A program made the translations under genes and the position numbers. A DNA stretch of 64,000 nucleotides, taken from Azolla caroliniana (Eukaryota > Polypodiophyta). The first letter of the stretch is position 1, and each line of letters begins with the position of its first letter. A model generated the notes under the pieces. It was given only the letters and a program-made list of their open reading frames with translations. It was not told where the DNA came from and made no database searches. Shown in pieces: positions 22,586 to 35,700 of this stretch. The DNA is taken from the NCBI GenBank assembly GCA_043228905.1, contig JBHGNT010000006.1:6696001-6760000 (forward strand), in the 5' to 3' direction.

Positions 22586-24676
22586 TTAGTCCTGACATCC
22601 AGATTTTCTATCTTCAAACACATGAAGTTTGTTCAAGTTTCTGATCATAATTTTCCGCTTCTCTATTTTTGAGACTAATGATGTGGTATGACAACAATCA
22701 TCACAGATACACATGCAACTCAGATGTATCGTTTCATCATTGGATGTATTGATGAGAGCACATGCAATGGCCAGATTCACACCATGCCCACATTGCAGAT
22801 CTATCCTTGGATCATCTAAAATTCTCGGCAAGATTGGGTTCTCTGTTAAATAGAATTCTTTTCGTGATATTTCATGGGAAATAGCAGCTAATTTTGCATA
22901 TGTATCTTTACTTTGAGAATGCTTGTTATTGCCAGAACAAAATGAATGAACGTTTCCACTCGCATCAACCCAAACGGTAATTCCTTGCTTATTCCATGAA
23001 GAATATGTATATTCTCGCCTCATAGCTTCAACTTTCTCCGCATCTTGTTGCATGCCAGCAGCAGCAAAAATATTAGCCATAAGAATATAAGCTGAAGCAC
23101 AAGTATTATCTAATTGTATAGCTTGATCAAAGACTAATTTCCCGAGCTTCACGTTCGCCCACTTTCTGCAGGAACCTAATAATACATGCCAAACAGCGGG
23201 ATAATCAGGAGAAGGCATCTTTTTAATCTGAGATGCTGCCTTATCAAACTGCCCTGCACATCCAAAAGCCATCACCATGCAAGTATAATGCTCCAAATTT
23301 GGATGAATACCATATTTTGTTCTCATGCTTTCAAACAGTATTTCAGCGTCATTCAATAGTCCCGCGTGACTACATGCACTCAGAACACATAAGAATGTAA
23401 CTTCATCAGGAGAAATGCCTTCCTTCAGCATCTGTTCTAAACAGTTAAGTGCTTCCTTACCTTGGCCTTGTTGGGCATAACCTGTAATTAATGCATTCCA
23501 ACATGCTACATTTCTCCTAGGGAGCTCTTCGAGCACTTCTTGTGCTTTCGCAAGGATACCACATTTGGCATACATATCCACCAATGCAGTTCCAAGCAAA
23601 ACATCTCTTTCCAACAATCCTTTTTTCACAATCTCTTCCTGAATTTGTTTGCCCTTGTCTACAGCTCCCGCACTGCCACAAGCCTTCAAAATTGAAGTGA
23701 ATGTGATTGCATTTGGCGAGAAGCCCTCCCTTTTCATCTGTTCCCAGCAATCTAATGCTTCATGACCCTGCCCCTGTTGGGCATATCCAGCAATCAATGC
23801 AGACCAAGAGACTACATTTCGCACATGAAGAGACTTGAGCACTTTGCATGCTTCCGCAAGCATACCACATCTTGCATACATATCGACAAGAGCATTCCCA
23901 AGCACAATGTCCTTATCTAGCAAATTGCCTCTGTTGATAATCTCACCATGGATCTGTAAACCTTCTTCTATAGCTCCAGTGGGGCCACACACCTTCAGGA
24001 TGCAAATGAAAGTTACCACATCAGGAAAGAAGCCCTCGCTTTGCATCAATCGATAACAGTGTAATGCTTCATGATCTTTCCCCTTCTCAGCATATCCTGA
24101 AAGTAATGCATTCCAAGAGACTATATTTCGAATGGGCAATTCTTCAAGAGCTTTTCGTGCTTTCTCTAGTAGCCCACATTTGGCATACATATCCACCAAA
24201 GCAGTACCAAGCATAACATCATTTTCAAACAAACCTCTAGACATAATCTCTTCATGCATTTTTTCACCCATTTCTTTATCCTTCGTAGTACCACAAGCCT
24301 TCAACATGCAAATGAAGGTAACCGCATCAGGAGAGAGACCCTCCTTTTCCATGCCCTCGAAACAATTCAATGCCTCGTGAGCTTTTCCATACTCTACATA
24401 CCCTCCAATCAATGCATTCCATGTGACAACATCCCTGAATGGAAGCTCATCGAGCACTTGTTGTGCTTTCGCAAGCATACCACATTTGGCATACATACTA
24501 ATAACTGTACAAGATAGGTAAGGGTTATTATCTAATAAACCCTTCTTCACAACAACGTCATGTAACTTGATACCTGTACATAGATCTTTCTTCTTGCCAC
24601 AATCCTTGAGTGAGGACACAAAAGCATCATATTCTCTATGATTACCGTCGTTACTCTCCTCTTTATCCATTTTCAT
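22586..24676 (-). CDS. PLS-class PPR protein with degenerate DYW domain
   Basis: An intronless frame of 696 residues. The ATG at 24676 is the first Met; the longer frame upstream begins only with a non-ATG codon. About five P-L-S triads (VSWNALI, SPDAVTFI, LGTALVDMYAKCG) are followed by E1/E2 motifs (WHVLLGSCRKWANVKLGK, NTCASAYILMANIFAAAGM) and a DYW-like C-terminus (GITVWVD.SGNVHSF, KHSQSKDTYAKLAAIS). The deaminase signature is broken. Where DYW proteins have HSE, residues 631-633 are HGV, so the catalytic Glu is absent. The CxxCH zinc motif reads C-D-D-C-C-H (658-663), and the end is SGCQD rather than CSCxDYW. The protein probably still binds organellar RNA but should not deaminate by itself. 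A rarer divergent DYW class is the alternative reading. Confidence 0.9.
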   Translation of the reverse strand: MKMDKEESNDGNHREYDAFVSSLKDCGKKKDLCTGIKLHDVVVKKGLLDNNPYLSCTVISMYAKCGMLAKAQQVLDELPFRDVVTWNALIGGYVEYGKAHEALNCFEGMEKEGLSPDAVTFICMLKACGTTKDKEMGEKMHEEIMSRGLFENDVMLGTALVDMYAKCGLLEKARKALEELPIRNIVSWNALLSGYAEKGKDHEALHCYRLMQSEGFFPDVVTFICILKVCGPTGAIEEGLQIHGEIINRGNLLDKDIVLGNALVDMYARCGMLAEACKVLKSLHVRNVVSWSALIAGYAQQGQGHEALDCWEQMKREGFSPNAITFTSILKACGSAGAVDKGKQIQEEIVKKGLLERDVLLGTALVDMYAKCGILAKAQEVLEELPRRNVACWNALITGYAQQGQGKEALNCLEQMLKEGISPDEVTFLCVLSACSHAGLLNDAEILFESMRTKYGIHPNLEHYTCMVMAFGCAGQFDKAASQIKKMPSPDYPAVWHVLLGSCRKWANVKLGKLVFDQAIQLDNTCASAYILMANIFAAAGMQQDAEKVEAMRREYTYSSWNKQGITVWVDASGNVHSFCSGNNKHSQSKDTYAKLAAISHEISRKEFYLTENPILPRILDDPRIDLQCGHGVNLAIACALINTSNDETIHLSCMCICDDCCHTTSLVSKIEKRKIMIRNLNKLHVFEDRKSGCQD

Positions 24677-24854
24677 TATCTCTCCAAGCTCAATTGGTCT
24701 TCCTCGTCTTCTAATCTCTTCAGTGACCCAAGAAGGATTGTGGCATCCATGGACCCATAAAGACACATACGTGATTTTGTGTCTAAAGTCGGGGGAATTT
24801 GAGCTTCTCTGTATCAAAACAGAATATGTATATATCTCTGTTTCTGTGTGTCTG

Positions 24855-24930
<76 letters not shown>

Positions 24931-26366
24931 CCTCACTCTTTCTTTCTTTCTTTTTTCCTCAAAGGCTTGATCGCCTCACCTTGGTGAAACGGACATCATT
25001 CCACAGACAAGGATCTTTGAAGAAGGATCGCCATGAGAGGTCCATCTTCTGACACGACCTATTTGATGTGCAAGGTCTCGACGCCATAGCCATTATTAGC
25101 AGAGGAGGATGACAAAAATCTGGTATGGCTTGGTTGTCTGTCTTTACAAGCTTCTCTAGTGGTCGGTCATGGGTTCGAATCTTACCGATGACACAAACGC
25201 TTCCTCACAACATTTATTGCTTATAGAGTCACCATAGACTTTCGGACAGAATTCCAGAATATGATTTGCCTTTTCCTTTAGTTCCGATTCCCAAACACCT
25301 TCTAGCCGAGAAGGGATGATTTTGGCACAAAATGGCAAGTCTAATTGATTTCATGGAACTTGTCCAATACCATTATTTGAGGGGGGGGGTGTCACGTTTC
25401 GATATATTTTTCCCCGCGTTGCAATCATATCGACTTGAAAAGATTGTGCTTTGCAACCCTATGGTAGTCGTTCCGAGTCTCAATTGATTGTGTTTGATGG
25501 TTGCATTCTCAGAGCAAAATCCTTGTTATTCTAAATAGACATCAATCATCACACATGATAATCAAGCATGTGTCATGGTGTTGTGCCATGTACAGTGAGA
25601 TTTGGTTTGCGCACCACACCATATGATGTGACATGGTCGAATATGATGACAAAAGAAATCTCAATGCATGAAAAAGTACTTCCTTTTATTCCTCTTCTTT
25701 TTTGGGTTGTCATGTTTTAGTCGTCACGTGCAAGTATTATGCATTGTGCAAATCACATGAAGATGGCATTCATTCGATAAAGATAGACTCTTTATGAACT
25801 TGTTAACATTGTATATGTTGTGCACATCACACATGCTACTTTAATCAGTGGCATTTTCAAGCGAATAGAATGATGCATAGTATTGTATCAAAGCGAGATA
25901 GAGAAACACAAAAGTTGTCCACCAATTGTGGTAATGTCCTCCCTTCTCCCTTTTTGGGAGGACCTAAGTTCAAACTTAACGTGGGATTCAAGCCCATCTT
26001 GATCAAATTGGGTTTCCTATGGTGGGCGTTGATAATCAATTTATCCACACATCTCTCATTCCTAATGAACACAATGCCAACATAAGAAAGGAGTAGATTG
26101 GAGCCGATGGGTAAAATGATCACTATATGCATGCTGACTATCATAAGACCTATCATAAGACACATGCTAGTGGGGACTAATGGTATACATTTGACATGGT
26201 GGAGAAATGGACGAAAATCAAAGTATACATCCCAACGCTCTTCTGTCACAAATTATTGGATTTGTGTGGTCGTCAAGAGACACATAGATCAACAATTGTC
26301 CATCACGAGGGGTAGCAAATCAAGACCACAACTAACTATGTCTATATGTTTGAGGTGTGTATAATA
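24677..26366. other. 5' leader of PPR gene and intergenic DNA
   Basis: Holds the long (CT)n at 24860-24927 and AT-rich sequence. There is a weak tRNA-like box pair at 25126-25180 but no supported gene. Confidence 0.5.
24860..24927. repeat. Long (CT)n microsatellite
   Basis: About 33 uninterrupted CT units, about 185 bp upstream of the PPR ATG at 24676. On the gene's coding strand it is (GA)n. Confidence 0.97.
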
Positions 26367-26368
26367 TA

Positions 26369-26735
26369 TATATCGTGACGAACGAATACACATAATCTTG
26401 TGAGTATTTTATACATAATGTATGTATATATACGTACGTATAAATAAATGACCACAAACTCTTTCATTACATACATATCGCGACGAACAAATAAACATCG
26501 TCGTGTGAGTATTTATTTATACGCAATGTATATACATACCTACAGTATAGATGAATGATCACCAACTCCTTCGTTCTTCTTACATACATATATGTATGTA
26601 TGTATGTATGTATGTGTGTGTGTATGCATGTACATATGGCGACGAACAAATACATCGTCGTATGCGTATTTATGCGTAATGTATAGACATACGTATACGG
26701 TATAAATACATGTTACAGCAACTCCTTCGTTCTTC
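26369..26735. repeat. Triplicated TATA/promoter unit upstream of CFAP206
   Basis: Three diverged tandem units start at 26369 (atatcgtgacgaac), 26475 (atatcgcgacgaac) and 26634 (atatggcgacgaac). Each continues through 'cgtcgt.tg.gtattta', a TA-rich part, a TATA-like box (26439-26446, 26546-26553, 26701-26708) and 'a..aactc(c)ttcg/ttc'. The second unit is enlarged by a (TATG)n run at 26589-26632. The third runs directly into the CFAP206 leader. Confidence 0.8.
26701..26708 (+). promoter_or_regulatory. Candidate TATA box of CFAP206
   Basis: TATAAATA lies 59 bp upstream of the ATG at 26767, so the leader would be about 30 bases. An in-frame ATG at 26710 is too close to the box to be transcribed. 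Confidence 0.6.
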
Positions 26736-26766
26736 GTCCTCTTCCTTCCGTATCAGGGAGAAGGAT

Positions 26767-29700
26767 ATGGCGGAATCAGAAGACACCGTGCGATCCATGG
26801 TCCAGGAAGTTGTTCGCGTCTATCGCGATGGATTGGCAATGGTCTCCTCAGAACGCCCTTTCCTGACTGAGATGGCATGGTTTCTTGTCCAAGCTACATG
26901 CCTGCAGCGGTAAGTGTATGTTCTCTTTTTCCTCTTCTTTTGAATCTCTCCGTGTTTCAAGATAGAGATGGCATGGTTGGTTATCCAAACCACATGCCTG
27001 CAATTACTAGTCTATATTATCATCTTCTTGAATCTCTCTTGGTTTCAAGAAACATTTTTTGATCACCCGTGCAGAAGACCTTCGCTATTTTTCTTTGCTC
27101 GTTCTTTGATTCAAAAATGTTTTGTTACACCATTATTCCTTCTGATAATTCCTCTTCTTGGAAGTTTTTTAACAATCAAGAAGATTTTTTCATTTTTTTT
27201 GTTCCTACTGCAAGTACTATATTTCTAGAATCCAACAACATTTTCTAAACGCTTATCAGGAAGAACTCTTTTTTTCTTAGTGATTGTCTATTCATTGTGA
27301 TCTGCTAACGATTCAGGAACATACCATTACAAAGTCATTCATTTTTTAATCGGGTTCCTTCTGATTTTTACATCTGCCTAAACACAGGTCCCAAACGGAT
27401 GTAAAATCAGTGTCTTCTGGTGAGATCATAGAGAAATGTGTGAAATTGCTGAAATTAAAGGATTATCCTGTCATTGAAACTATTCAATTACAGGTGAGAG
27501 AATATTCTACTACGTCCAACTTGAAAATTTACTTGAAAAACCTAAAATGTATACATTTGTAAACAAGCAGCTTAATAGCAAGCATCAAGCTGATGTTCTG
27601 GAGTCTCTCAGTTCTCTGTTATTCCTTGCAAATGATGTGCTCTGAATCCTGATATCACTAACCTATTCTTACACTCAAAGGAAGAGATAAAATGGAGAAA
27701 TTCTTAGTTATTATCCATTGAAATGTCAGAAAAGAATGATTTCTTGAGATTTCATCTCGTGCTCAAACAGGAAAAAAAGAAATTTTCTTGAGATTTCTTC
27801 TCGTGCTCAAACAGGAAAGATTGAAAGATTGAAAGAGAGAAAATAAAGTATTTTTGTTTTATTCTTGTCCATCGTATATGATAAAAATAATGATGCCTTC
27901 AGCCTTATTTTCACCTCATTCTCTTTCAAAAACAGAAGAGATAAAAGAGAAAATTTTATACTATCACTGTATACTAGTAGAAAGAATGGGATTCCAAGCT
28001 TTATTTTCACACGCAAAAGGGAAAATGTGGAAAAAAAACAAAAAGATATATTTATTTAATATCTAATTGGAAAACCAGAACTAGTCTCCAGCTATATTGT
28101 TGCCCCCAAAAGGAAGAGAGGGAAAGTGTCAAGCATTATGCTTAGTCTTGAAAAGATAAGATAAAAATTACATTCGTATACTTTTATACCACATTAGAGA
28201 AAGAATGATGTGTTGAGTTTTGCCCTCATTCTTTCTATCAAAAATAAAGAGAGGAAACAAAAGAAAAAAACACATATGTTTTTACTTTACCCATTTTTGC
28301 CAGAAATTTTTATTTGAACACCTTGCATTGACATGTTCTGACAAAACTGATAGACTCAAAGTGTTATAAACTTGCTTAGAAACCTCTTGGTTTTTTTACT
28401 AAGAAGTATTTGTGATACACATACAACCATAATTGCCTTGAAATTTAAAAGAGCAATGATGGACATGCTTCTTAATATAACAGCATTTGCATGACAGTGT
28501 TTATTGAACTTTTCTGTGGGTTAGTAAATCCATCAAGTTTTGAAATAAGTCATAACAATTTTGATTTATTTTTCTATTGGGTAGGTCAACATTTATGCAC
28601 TTATGTTCATGCATGAAAGGAGGCTAGCAAAAGAAGAACATACACATATGAGGTGTTGTGAAGACTACTTAAATTGGATATTGAAAACTCGTGTAAGTAT
28701 TATATCCTGAAGGTTTTTTTGTCCGAAATCAAAGTGAGTACATTTTTTTTTTGGTTTAAAGAAGATAGATCCTTTTCCATTTTCAAGAATGAAACTATTG
28801 TTAGATATAATCAATGATCAGCCCCAAGTTGTAAATCTATCCCCATATGTGCTCTTAGAGTGCACATTTTGTGATAGCGCCCCAAATGAGGAGCGGCTAG
28901 TGTGCAACTCGACCATATGGGTCGATAAGGTGTTAATCTAGGAAACCGTAGATGCGTAGGACACAATATATTTAGGAAAGAGAGAAATAGATAAAAGGAT
29001 TGGCTAATCAAGTCAGCTAGAATATTTTGTGGGCAAGTTACGATGTACTTAGTCTTGAAGTATGCGTCATTGACTTCAAGATAAGTATTATCTAGCACTA
29101 GCCTGTACCTAGGGAGTTGGGTCATATTAAATGACAAGTCAGTTGACAGAAAAGGAATATCTCCACTACTGTCAACTGACTTGCACATTTATACTAAGAC
29201 CAAACATAGATTATAAGTCACTTTTCTCACACAGTGGTGAGATTGATCATTTGTCCCCACTAATTTTGTAGTGAGCCGGTCCATATCCTATCTAAGCTCT
29301 AAGGTGTGAGCGCATGGGAAAACTACCATTTTGAACTACTCTCATATGTAATAGAAATTCTGTTTTCATATATCCATCTCTGCAGTTGTAACTCTATATA
29401 CCTATCTACTCGATTCTCAATATTTCTAATATGGTATCAGAGCGAAGAGGTTGATCTAGATTAGGTATATACGGGTAGTTGCTGTCTAGCAACAGAGAGA
29501 AATAGAGAGAGAGAGAGAGAGAGACAGAGTATCAATGGCCTTGTCCACGAATGTTGCAGCTGCTCCATTGCGCATTCGCCCACCTCCATTGTCTGATGGA
29601 AAGCTAGATGGAACCAACTACACTCTATGGAAGTTCAAAATGTCTGCCATTTTGGATTCCTACGAGTTGTTGGAAACAATCATGGGACCCACAGGGGGAG

Positions 29701-32700
29701 ACCCTGAGCCCATGGCAACCTTTGACCCTGCACACCCTACCACATCAATTCCTCCAAATGCTGATCTACTTCGAGCCTGGAAGAGAAGGAACGCTGATGC
29801 GCTATGTACCATAGTCACTGGTGTATGTGACTCCGTACTAACACTAGTGCAACATACAACTAGGGCACATGAAGCTTGGAGCATATTGGCCAGCCAGTAT
29901 GAGACCAGAAACTATACAAGGATACAAAACCTCGAAAATCAGCTTGCTGCAGAGAAGCTCGCTGATGGAGAGAAAGTAGAATCCTTTGTAAAAAGGATTA
30001 AGGATCTTCAAGATCAGCTGGCGGCTGTTGGAGTAGTCGTCTCTCAAGAGGATATGGCTCGTCGGTGCATTCGAGTACTTCCTTTCAAGTATGATGGCAT
30101 TGTGACAGCATTGAACACTCAGGTTCGACCCACTCCTTTAAAATTTGATGAACTAAGTGCAATGCTGCTTGAAGAGGAGCTTCGGCTGAAGACAAGAGAA
30201 GAAAGGGAAGATTCAGCATTTGTCTCTAGGACTAAGGGTGAAGGGGCATCCAATTCAAACAATGCGAATAGGATACCGAAGAAGAAGAAGTTCAATGGAT
30301 CGTGTTTCTACTGTGACAAGAAGGGTCACACAATCAAGGATTGTCGAAAGAAGATGGCGGATGAGAAGAATGGTTCTAATAAGACTTCTTGGAGAGAGCC
30401 TGAGTCCGCTAACAATGTCGTAGATGAACTTGAGTTATGGGTCGCAACTGAAGAAGTGTGTTCTTCAGTTGACACTCAAGTTGTTGATGAGTCTTGGATT
30501 CTCGATAGTGGAGCATCCCGACATATGATCAGTAATCGTGACTGGTACAGTTCTTGGACACCTCTACAAGAGCCCATCAATGTTGTGGTCGGGAACAATG
30601 CTCGATGTCCGGCCAAAGGAACCGGAACCGTCTCCCTCAAAGCAACGACCGGTGGGACAAAGCATCTCTCTCAAGTGTTGTACGTGCCAGATCTGAAGAA
30701 GAATCTACTGTCCATTTCTGCACTGACTGACAAGGGTCTTGATATTCGATTCAAGAAGTCGGGTGCAGAAATAACAGATTCTGCTGGCAAGGTTGTAGGA
30801 ATAGGGGTGAGGCGCAACAATCTCTATGAGCTGAGCGCGTTTACCATTTCTACTGACCACAGCACAAGTACCAACACAAAGCAATGACATGAGAGATTTG
30901 GGCATCTCAACGTTGCTGTGTTGAAGGAGATGAAGAAGTCGAATATGGTAGTTGGGTTGCCAACCCTATCTGACTTAAGTCATGTTTGTGATGCTTGTAT
31001 GATGGGCAAGCATCAAAGATCAGCCATTCCAAAAGAGAGTCAAAATCGGGCAAAGACTCCTCTACAGCTAATACACATTGACCTCTCTGGAAAAATGGTG
31101 ACTCCTGCAATGGGTGGATCTCTCTACTATATGCTAATAGTCGACGACTTCAGCAGAAAGATGTGGGTTTACTTCCTTCGGGAGAAGGCTGAAGCTTTTA
31201 AAATCTTCAAAAGATGGCATAAGTTTGTCGAGCGAGAGTCTGGAAAGTTAGTGAAGGAGCTACGCTCTGATCGAGGTGGAGAATTCTTATCAATAGAATT
31301 CTGTGAGTATTGCAAAGAGCATGGAATTAAGCGCCAACTTACAACTGCCTACACCCCACAACAAAATGGCGTTGTCGAACGTCGAAATCGAACAGTTGTC
31401 GAGATGGCTAGGTGTATGTTGAAGGCACAAGCGCTGCCCGACCCATTCTGGGCTGAAGCAGTGAACACAGCAGTTTACATCCTCAATCGGAGCTACACGA
31501 AGGCACTTCAAGGGAAAACACCCCAAGAAGCTTATTCAGGCAAGAAACCTTCAGTGCTGCACTTCAGAACCTTTGGGTGTATGTGCTACGCACATATTCC
31601 AGATGTGAGCAGAAAGAAGTTGGATGCTAAAAGCAAAAAGTGTATCTTTCTCGGATATAGTGAAGAGTCAAAGGCCTATCGACTCTACGATCCAGAGGCA
31701 AGAAAGATATTGACAAGCCGCGATGTGGTGTTCGATGAGGAACAACCACAGCTAGCTGAGAACAACGATTCTCAAGTTATCTCATCAACTGAAGAAGTAT
31801 TTTACCCAATCCCGACCCATTATCCAAAAAAGGAAGCTGAACCATCTGATGGTAATGGTTCACTAGTTCAGCCTATGCCAGTCCCACATGTAAAGAAAAT
31901 ACCTAAGTGGGCTCAACAACTCTTCAATGATCATACTCCTAAAGTTGAGTTTCCTGAAACTTCAACTGATGGATTACGAAGATCAAGAAGAATACAGGAG
32001 CAAGGAAGAACCTCTGACCACATTGTCAACATGGCTCTGATGGTGGACATCATAGGCTCAGTTAGTGAGCCGATCTCGGTGGAGGAAGCTATGGCCGACC
32101 CGAAGTGGAAAGAGGCGATGATATCAGAATATGATAGCATCATGAAAAATGACACATGGGAGTTGGTAGAGAGGCCAACAAAGAAGAAGGTGATAGGCAC
32201 GAAGTGGGTATGGAAAGTAAAGTATAAAGCTGATGGCTCTTTGGAGAAATTCAAGGCCAGGCTAGTAGCGCAAGGATACTCCCAAATTGAAGGGTTCGAT
32301 GTACAAGAAACATTTGCCCCGACAGCTCGCATGACAACAATTCGAATGGTCATAGCGTTGGCTGCTTCAAGAGGATGGCCGATTTATCAAATGGATGTCA
32401 AATCAGCATTTCTGAATGGGCATCTCAAGGAGGAGGTATATGTGACACAACCACCGGGGTTTGAGATACCGAATTCAGAAAACAAAGTTTGCAAGCTGAA
32501 GAAGGCACTATATGGTCTAAAGCAAGCACCAAGAGCTTGGAACAAGAGGATAGACAGCTTCTTACGATCAATCGACTTTAAGCAATGTGCTTCGGATGCA
32601 AGTATGTATGTCAAAATGAAGGACGGGAAACAAGTCATCATTATCATTTACGTGGATGATCTAGTACTTACTGGTGACCATGAAGAGTGCATTGGCCAAA

Positions 32701-35700
32701 CACAAGAGTGTTTGAAAACTGAGTTTGAAATGACAGACTTGGGGATTCTACACTACTTCCTTGGAATTGAGGTTTGGCAAACCTCGGTCGGCATCTTCAT
32801 GTCACAAAGAAAGTATGCAACAGAGATCTTGAAGACCTTCGGGATGATGGACAGCAAGTCGAAGTCGACTCCAATGGAGTCAAACTGCAAGCTATCCCAA
32901 GAAGACTCATCACCAATGGTTGACATAAGGAAGTATAGACAACTAGTAGGAAGTCTAATTTTCCTATGCAACACTAGGCCGGATATTTGTTTTGCAGTCA
33001 ATGTGGTGAGTCGATTCAGCAACAAGCCGAAGGAGACTCATTGGAAAGCTGCTCTACGTGTATTAAAGTACATTGTGGGTACTTTAAATTATGGAATCTT
33101 CTACAAGCCAACAATTGACCAACTTAGTGGATATTGCGACTCCGATTGGGCTGGAGATAGTGATTCCAGAAAATCAGTTTCTGGATATTGTTTTTCAATA
33201 GGATCTGGAGCTGTTTCATGGAGTAGTAAAAAACAACCAACAGTGGCACTATCTTCAACGGAGGCAGAATACAAAGCAGCATGCATAGCGGCATGCGAGG
33301 TAGTTTGGCTAAGAAGAATCCTTATGGATGTGGCAGTCCCAATAAGGACGGCAACGGTATTGAGGTGTGACAATCAGAGTTGCATGGCCATTGCCAAGAA
33401 CCCCGTATTTCATGCACGTACTAAACACATAGAGATTCAGTATCACTATGTGCGGGAGCTAATAAATGATGAGATTGTGGAGCTTGAGTACTGTCCAACA
33501 TCAGAAAATGCTGCAGATATCTTCACAAAGGCGCTTGGAGCAGAACAGTTGCAACAACACCTTCGACGACTAGGTGTTGGCCCAATTCCAAGTGAACTCA
33601 ATGGGTTGATCATTGAGGGGGCGTGTTAGATATAATCAATGATCAGCCCCAAGTTGTAAATCTATCCCCATATGTGCTCTTAGAGTGCACATTTTGTGAT
33701 AGCACCCCAAATGAGGAGCGGCTAGTGTGCAACTCGACCATATGGGTCGATAAGGTGTTAATCTAGGAAACCGTAGATGCATAGGACACTATATTTAGGA
33801 AAGAGAGAAATAGATAAAAGGATTGGCTAATCAAGTCAGCTAGAATATTTTGTGGGCAAGTTACGATGTACTTAGTCTTGAAGTATGCGTCATTGACTTC
33901 AAGATAAGTATTATCTAGCACTAGCCTGTACCTAGGGAGTTGGGTCATATTAAATGACAAGTCAGTTGACAGAAAAGGAATATCTCCACTACTGTCAACT
34001 GACTTGCACATTTATACTAAGACCAAACATAGATTATAAGTCACTTTTCTCACACAGTGGTGAGATTGATCATTTGTCCCCACTAATTTTGTAGTGAGCC
34101 GGTCCATATCCTATCTAAGCTCTAAGGTGTGAGCGCATGGGAAAACTACCATTTTGAACTACTCTCATATGTAATAGAAATTCTGTTTTCATATATCCAT
34201 CTCTGCAGTTGTAACTCTATATACCTATCTACTCGATTCTCAATATTTCTAATAACTATTGCTCATCAAATAACCTTCGTGATGATCAATCTTTTGGGAA
34301 TCTGCATGCACAAGTGGGTTCAAATTAGCCCATAACAATCAATATCATACAAGTTAATGGAAATGCAAAGAACATGAACCTTTGCTTCATGACATGTGTG
34401 AGACTCTTCATGAAGTTATAATGGCTGTAATTCTTAATTACTGTTTGTATAATGCCACAGGTTTATTGCATCTCTCACTTCTCCTCGAATTGATTTTGTA
34501 TTACTTCTAATTATTTTTTCAAATGCTTAGGACACAAAATTCTTGTTTCAAACTCAGATGCTTTTACCAGTACTCATTATTTTGTAGACTTATATTTATT
34601 CGCATGTCTATTTTCTGGGCAATGTCCTGATGGAGCTGATGAAGATTCAATTTATTACAGGTCTATGATAGAAGAGAGATGTCCACTGCAGTAGATGAAC
34701 TACACAAACTTGTTGTGAATTTCCTGAAGGAAACTAGTAAACGAATTGATGAAGATATGTCTGTTTTGCATAATGAAGACGAGATAAGCACTGCTATTGA
34801 TAGCATATTTCCAAGAACAGGATTTCTTTGTTGGATGAATCTGTCAGATGTTGAAAAAGCCACACAAATGCTCGAGCTCTCTAATATTGTGCCTGGTATC
34901 CGTGCATATAATAGGTGTGTAACTGTAGCCATATTTTAAAAGCATAGCTATTGTTTATTACTGTTATCCTATCATGGGGTTTTATTATGATTGCTCAAAT
35001 TTCTTGTCTGAGCTAAGAACTTCTCTCTTCAGATTGAAAGGGAAAAGCCATACTGTCTGCCAGGATATCTTTCATATTTTTGACAATGAAGTCCAAAGTC
35101 TAAAGAATACAGTGGAAGATGAGTTTAAAAATATCACCGAAAGATCAGTTTCATATGCAAAATTTCTTACGTCACATATTGATAATTTGGGCACTCATCA
35201 TGTGTTGATTCAGCGGCTGCGTGATGAACTCAATTATGACTTACAGTTATCCTCATTCTTCCAAGATATCTGTACTGTCATAATGGAGATGCATCTTAAA
35301 ATGGAAAAACTATCTGAAAAATTCTGCGAACAACTGGAAATCCTTGAAGCCACAATTGGTTCACAAACATGTGTTCCCAATGAGTTTGTATGCATTTTAT
35401 TAGAAGAAAAAGAAAGTAGTAATGGAAATGAACTTGTCCATTTACCACTAGAACCCTTTCTCCACTCCTATGGTATGTCTTAAGAATTTGTGTGGTTTCT
35501 GATTTAGGTCTTTCCAGAGTTCCAAAGTGTTGGTTTGTTGCAAAGAAGTGCATCAAAAGAGCTAAGGAGATTAAGGGTTCAAACGGAAATAGTACAAGAA
35601 CTATGTACATTATCGAAAAAACCAGCATTTGAGAGAACTCCAGTTGGTTTAGCTAGCATCACAACAGATTGTGGCTTTTCAAAACTGGAAATAATTGTGG

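Larger units (their letters stand above)
28799..34254 (+). mobile_element. Ty1/Copia LTR retrotransposon, near-complete, young
   Basis: Two LTRs of 633 and 631 bp (28799-29431, 33624-34254) start TGTTAG and end CTAATA. They are flanked by the 5-bp target duplication ACTAT (28794-28798, 34255-34259). The primer site TGGTATCAGAGC (initiator Met tRNA type) follows the left LTR, and a purine tract (33613-33623) precedes the right one. The order gag, protease, integrase, reverse transcriptase, RNase H is Copia. It lies in the sense direction in intron 3 of CFAP206. One in-frame TGA (30885-30887) divides the polyprotein frame. Confidence 0.97.

Noticed and set aside
25126-25180. tRNA/SINE-like A box (tggcttggttg) and B box (gggttcgaatc)
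   Set aside because: Spacing fits a tRNA-derived SINE, but no cloverleaf can be folded by eye and no second copy is seen in the window.
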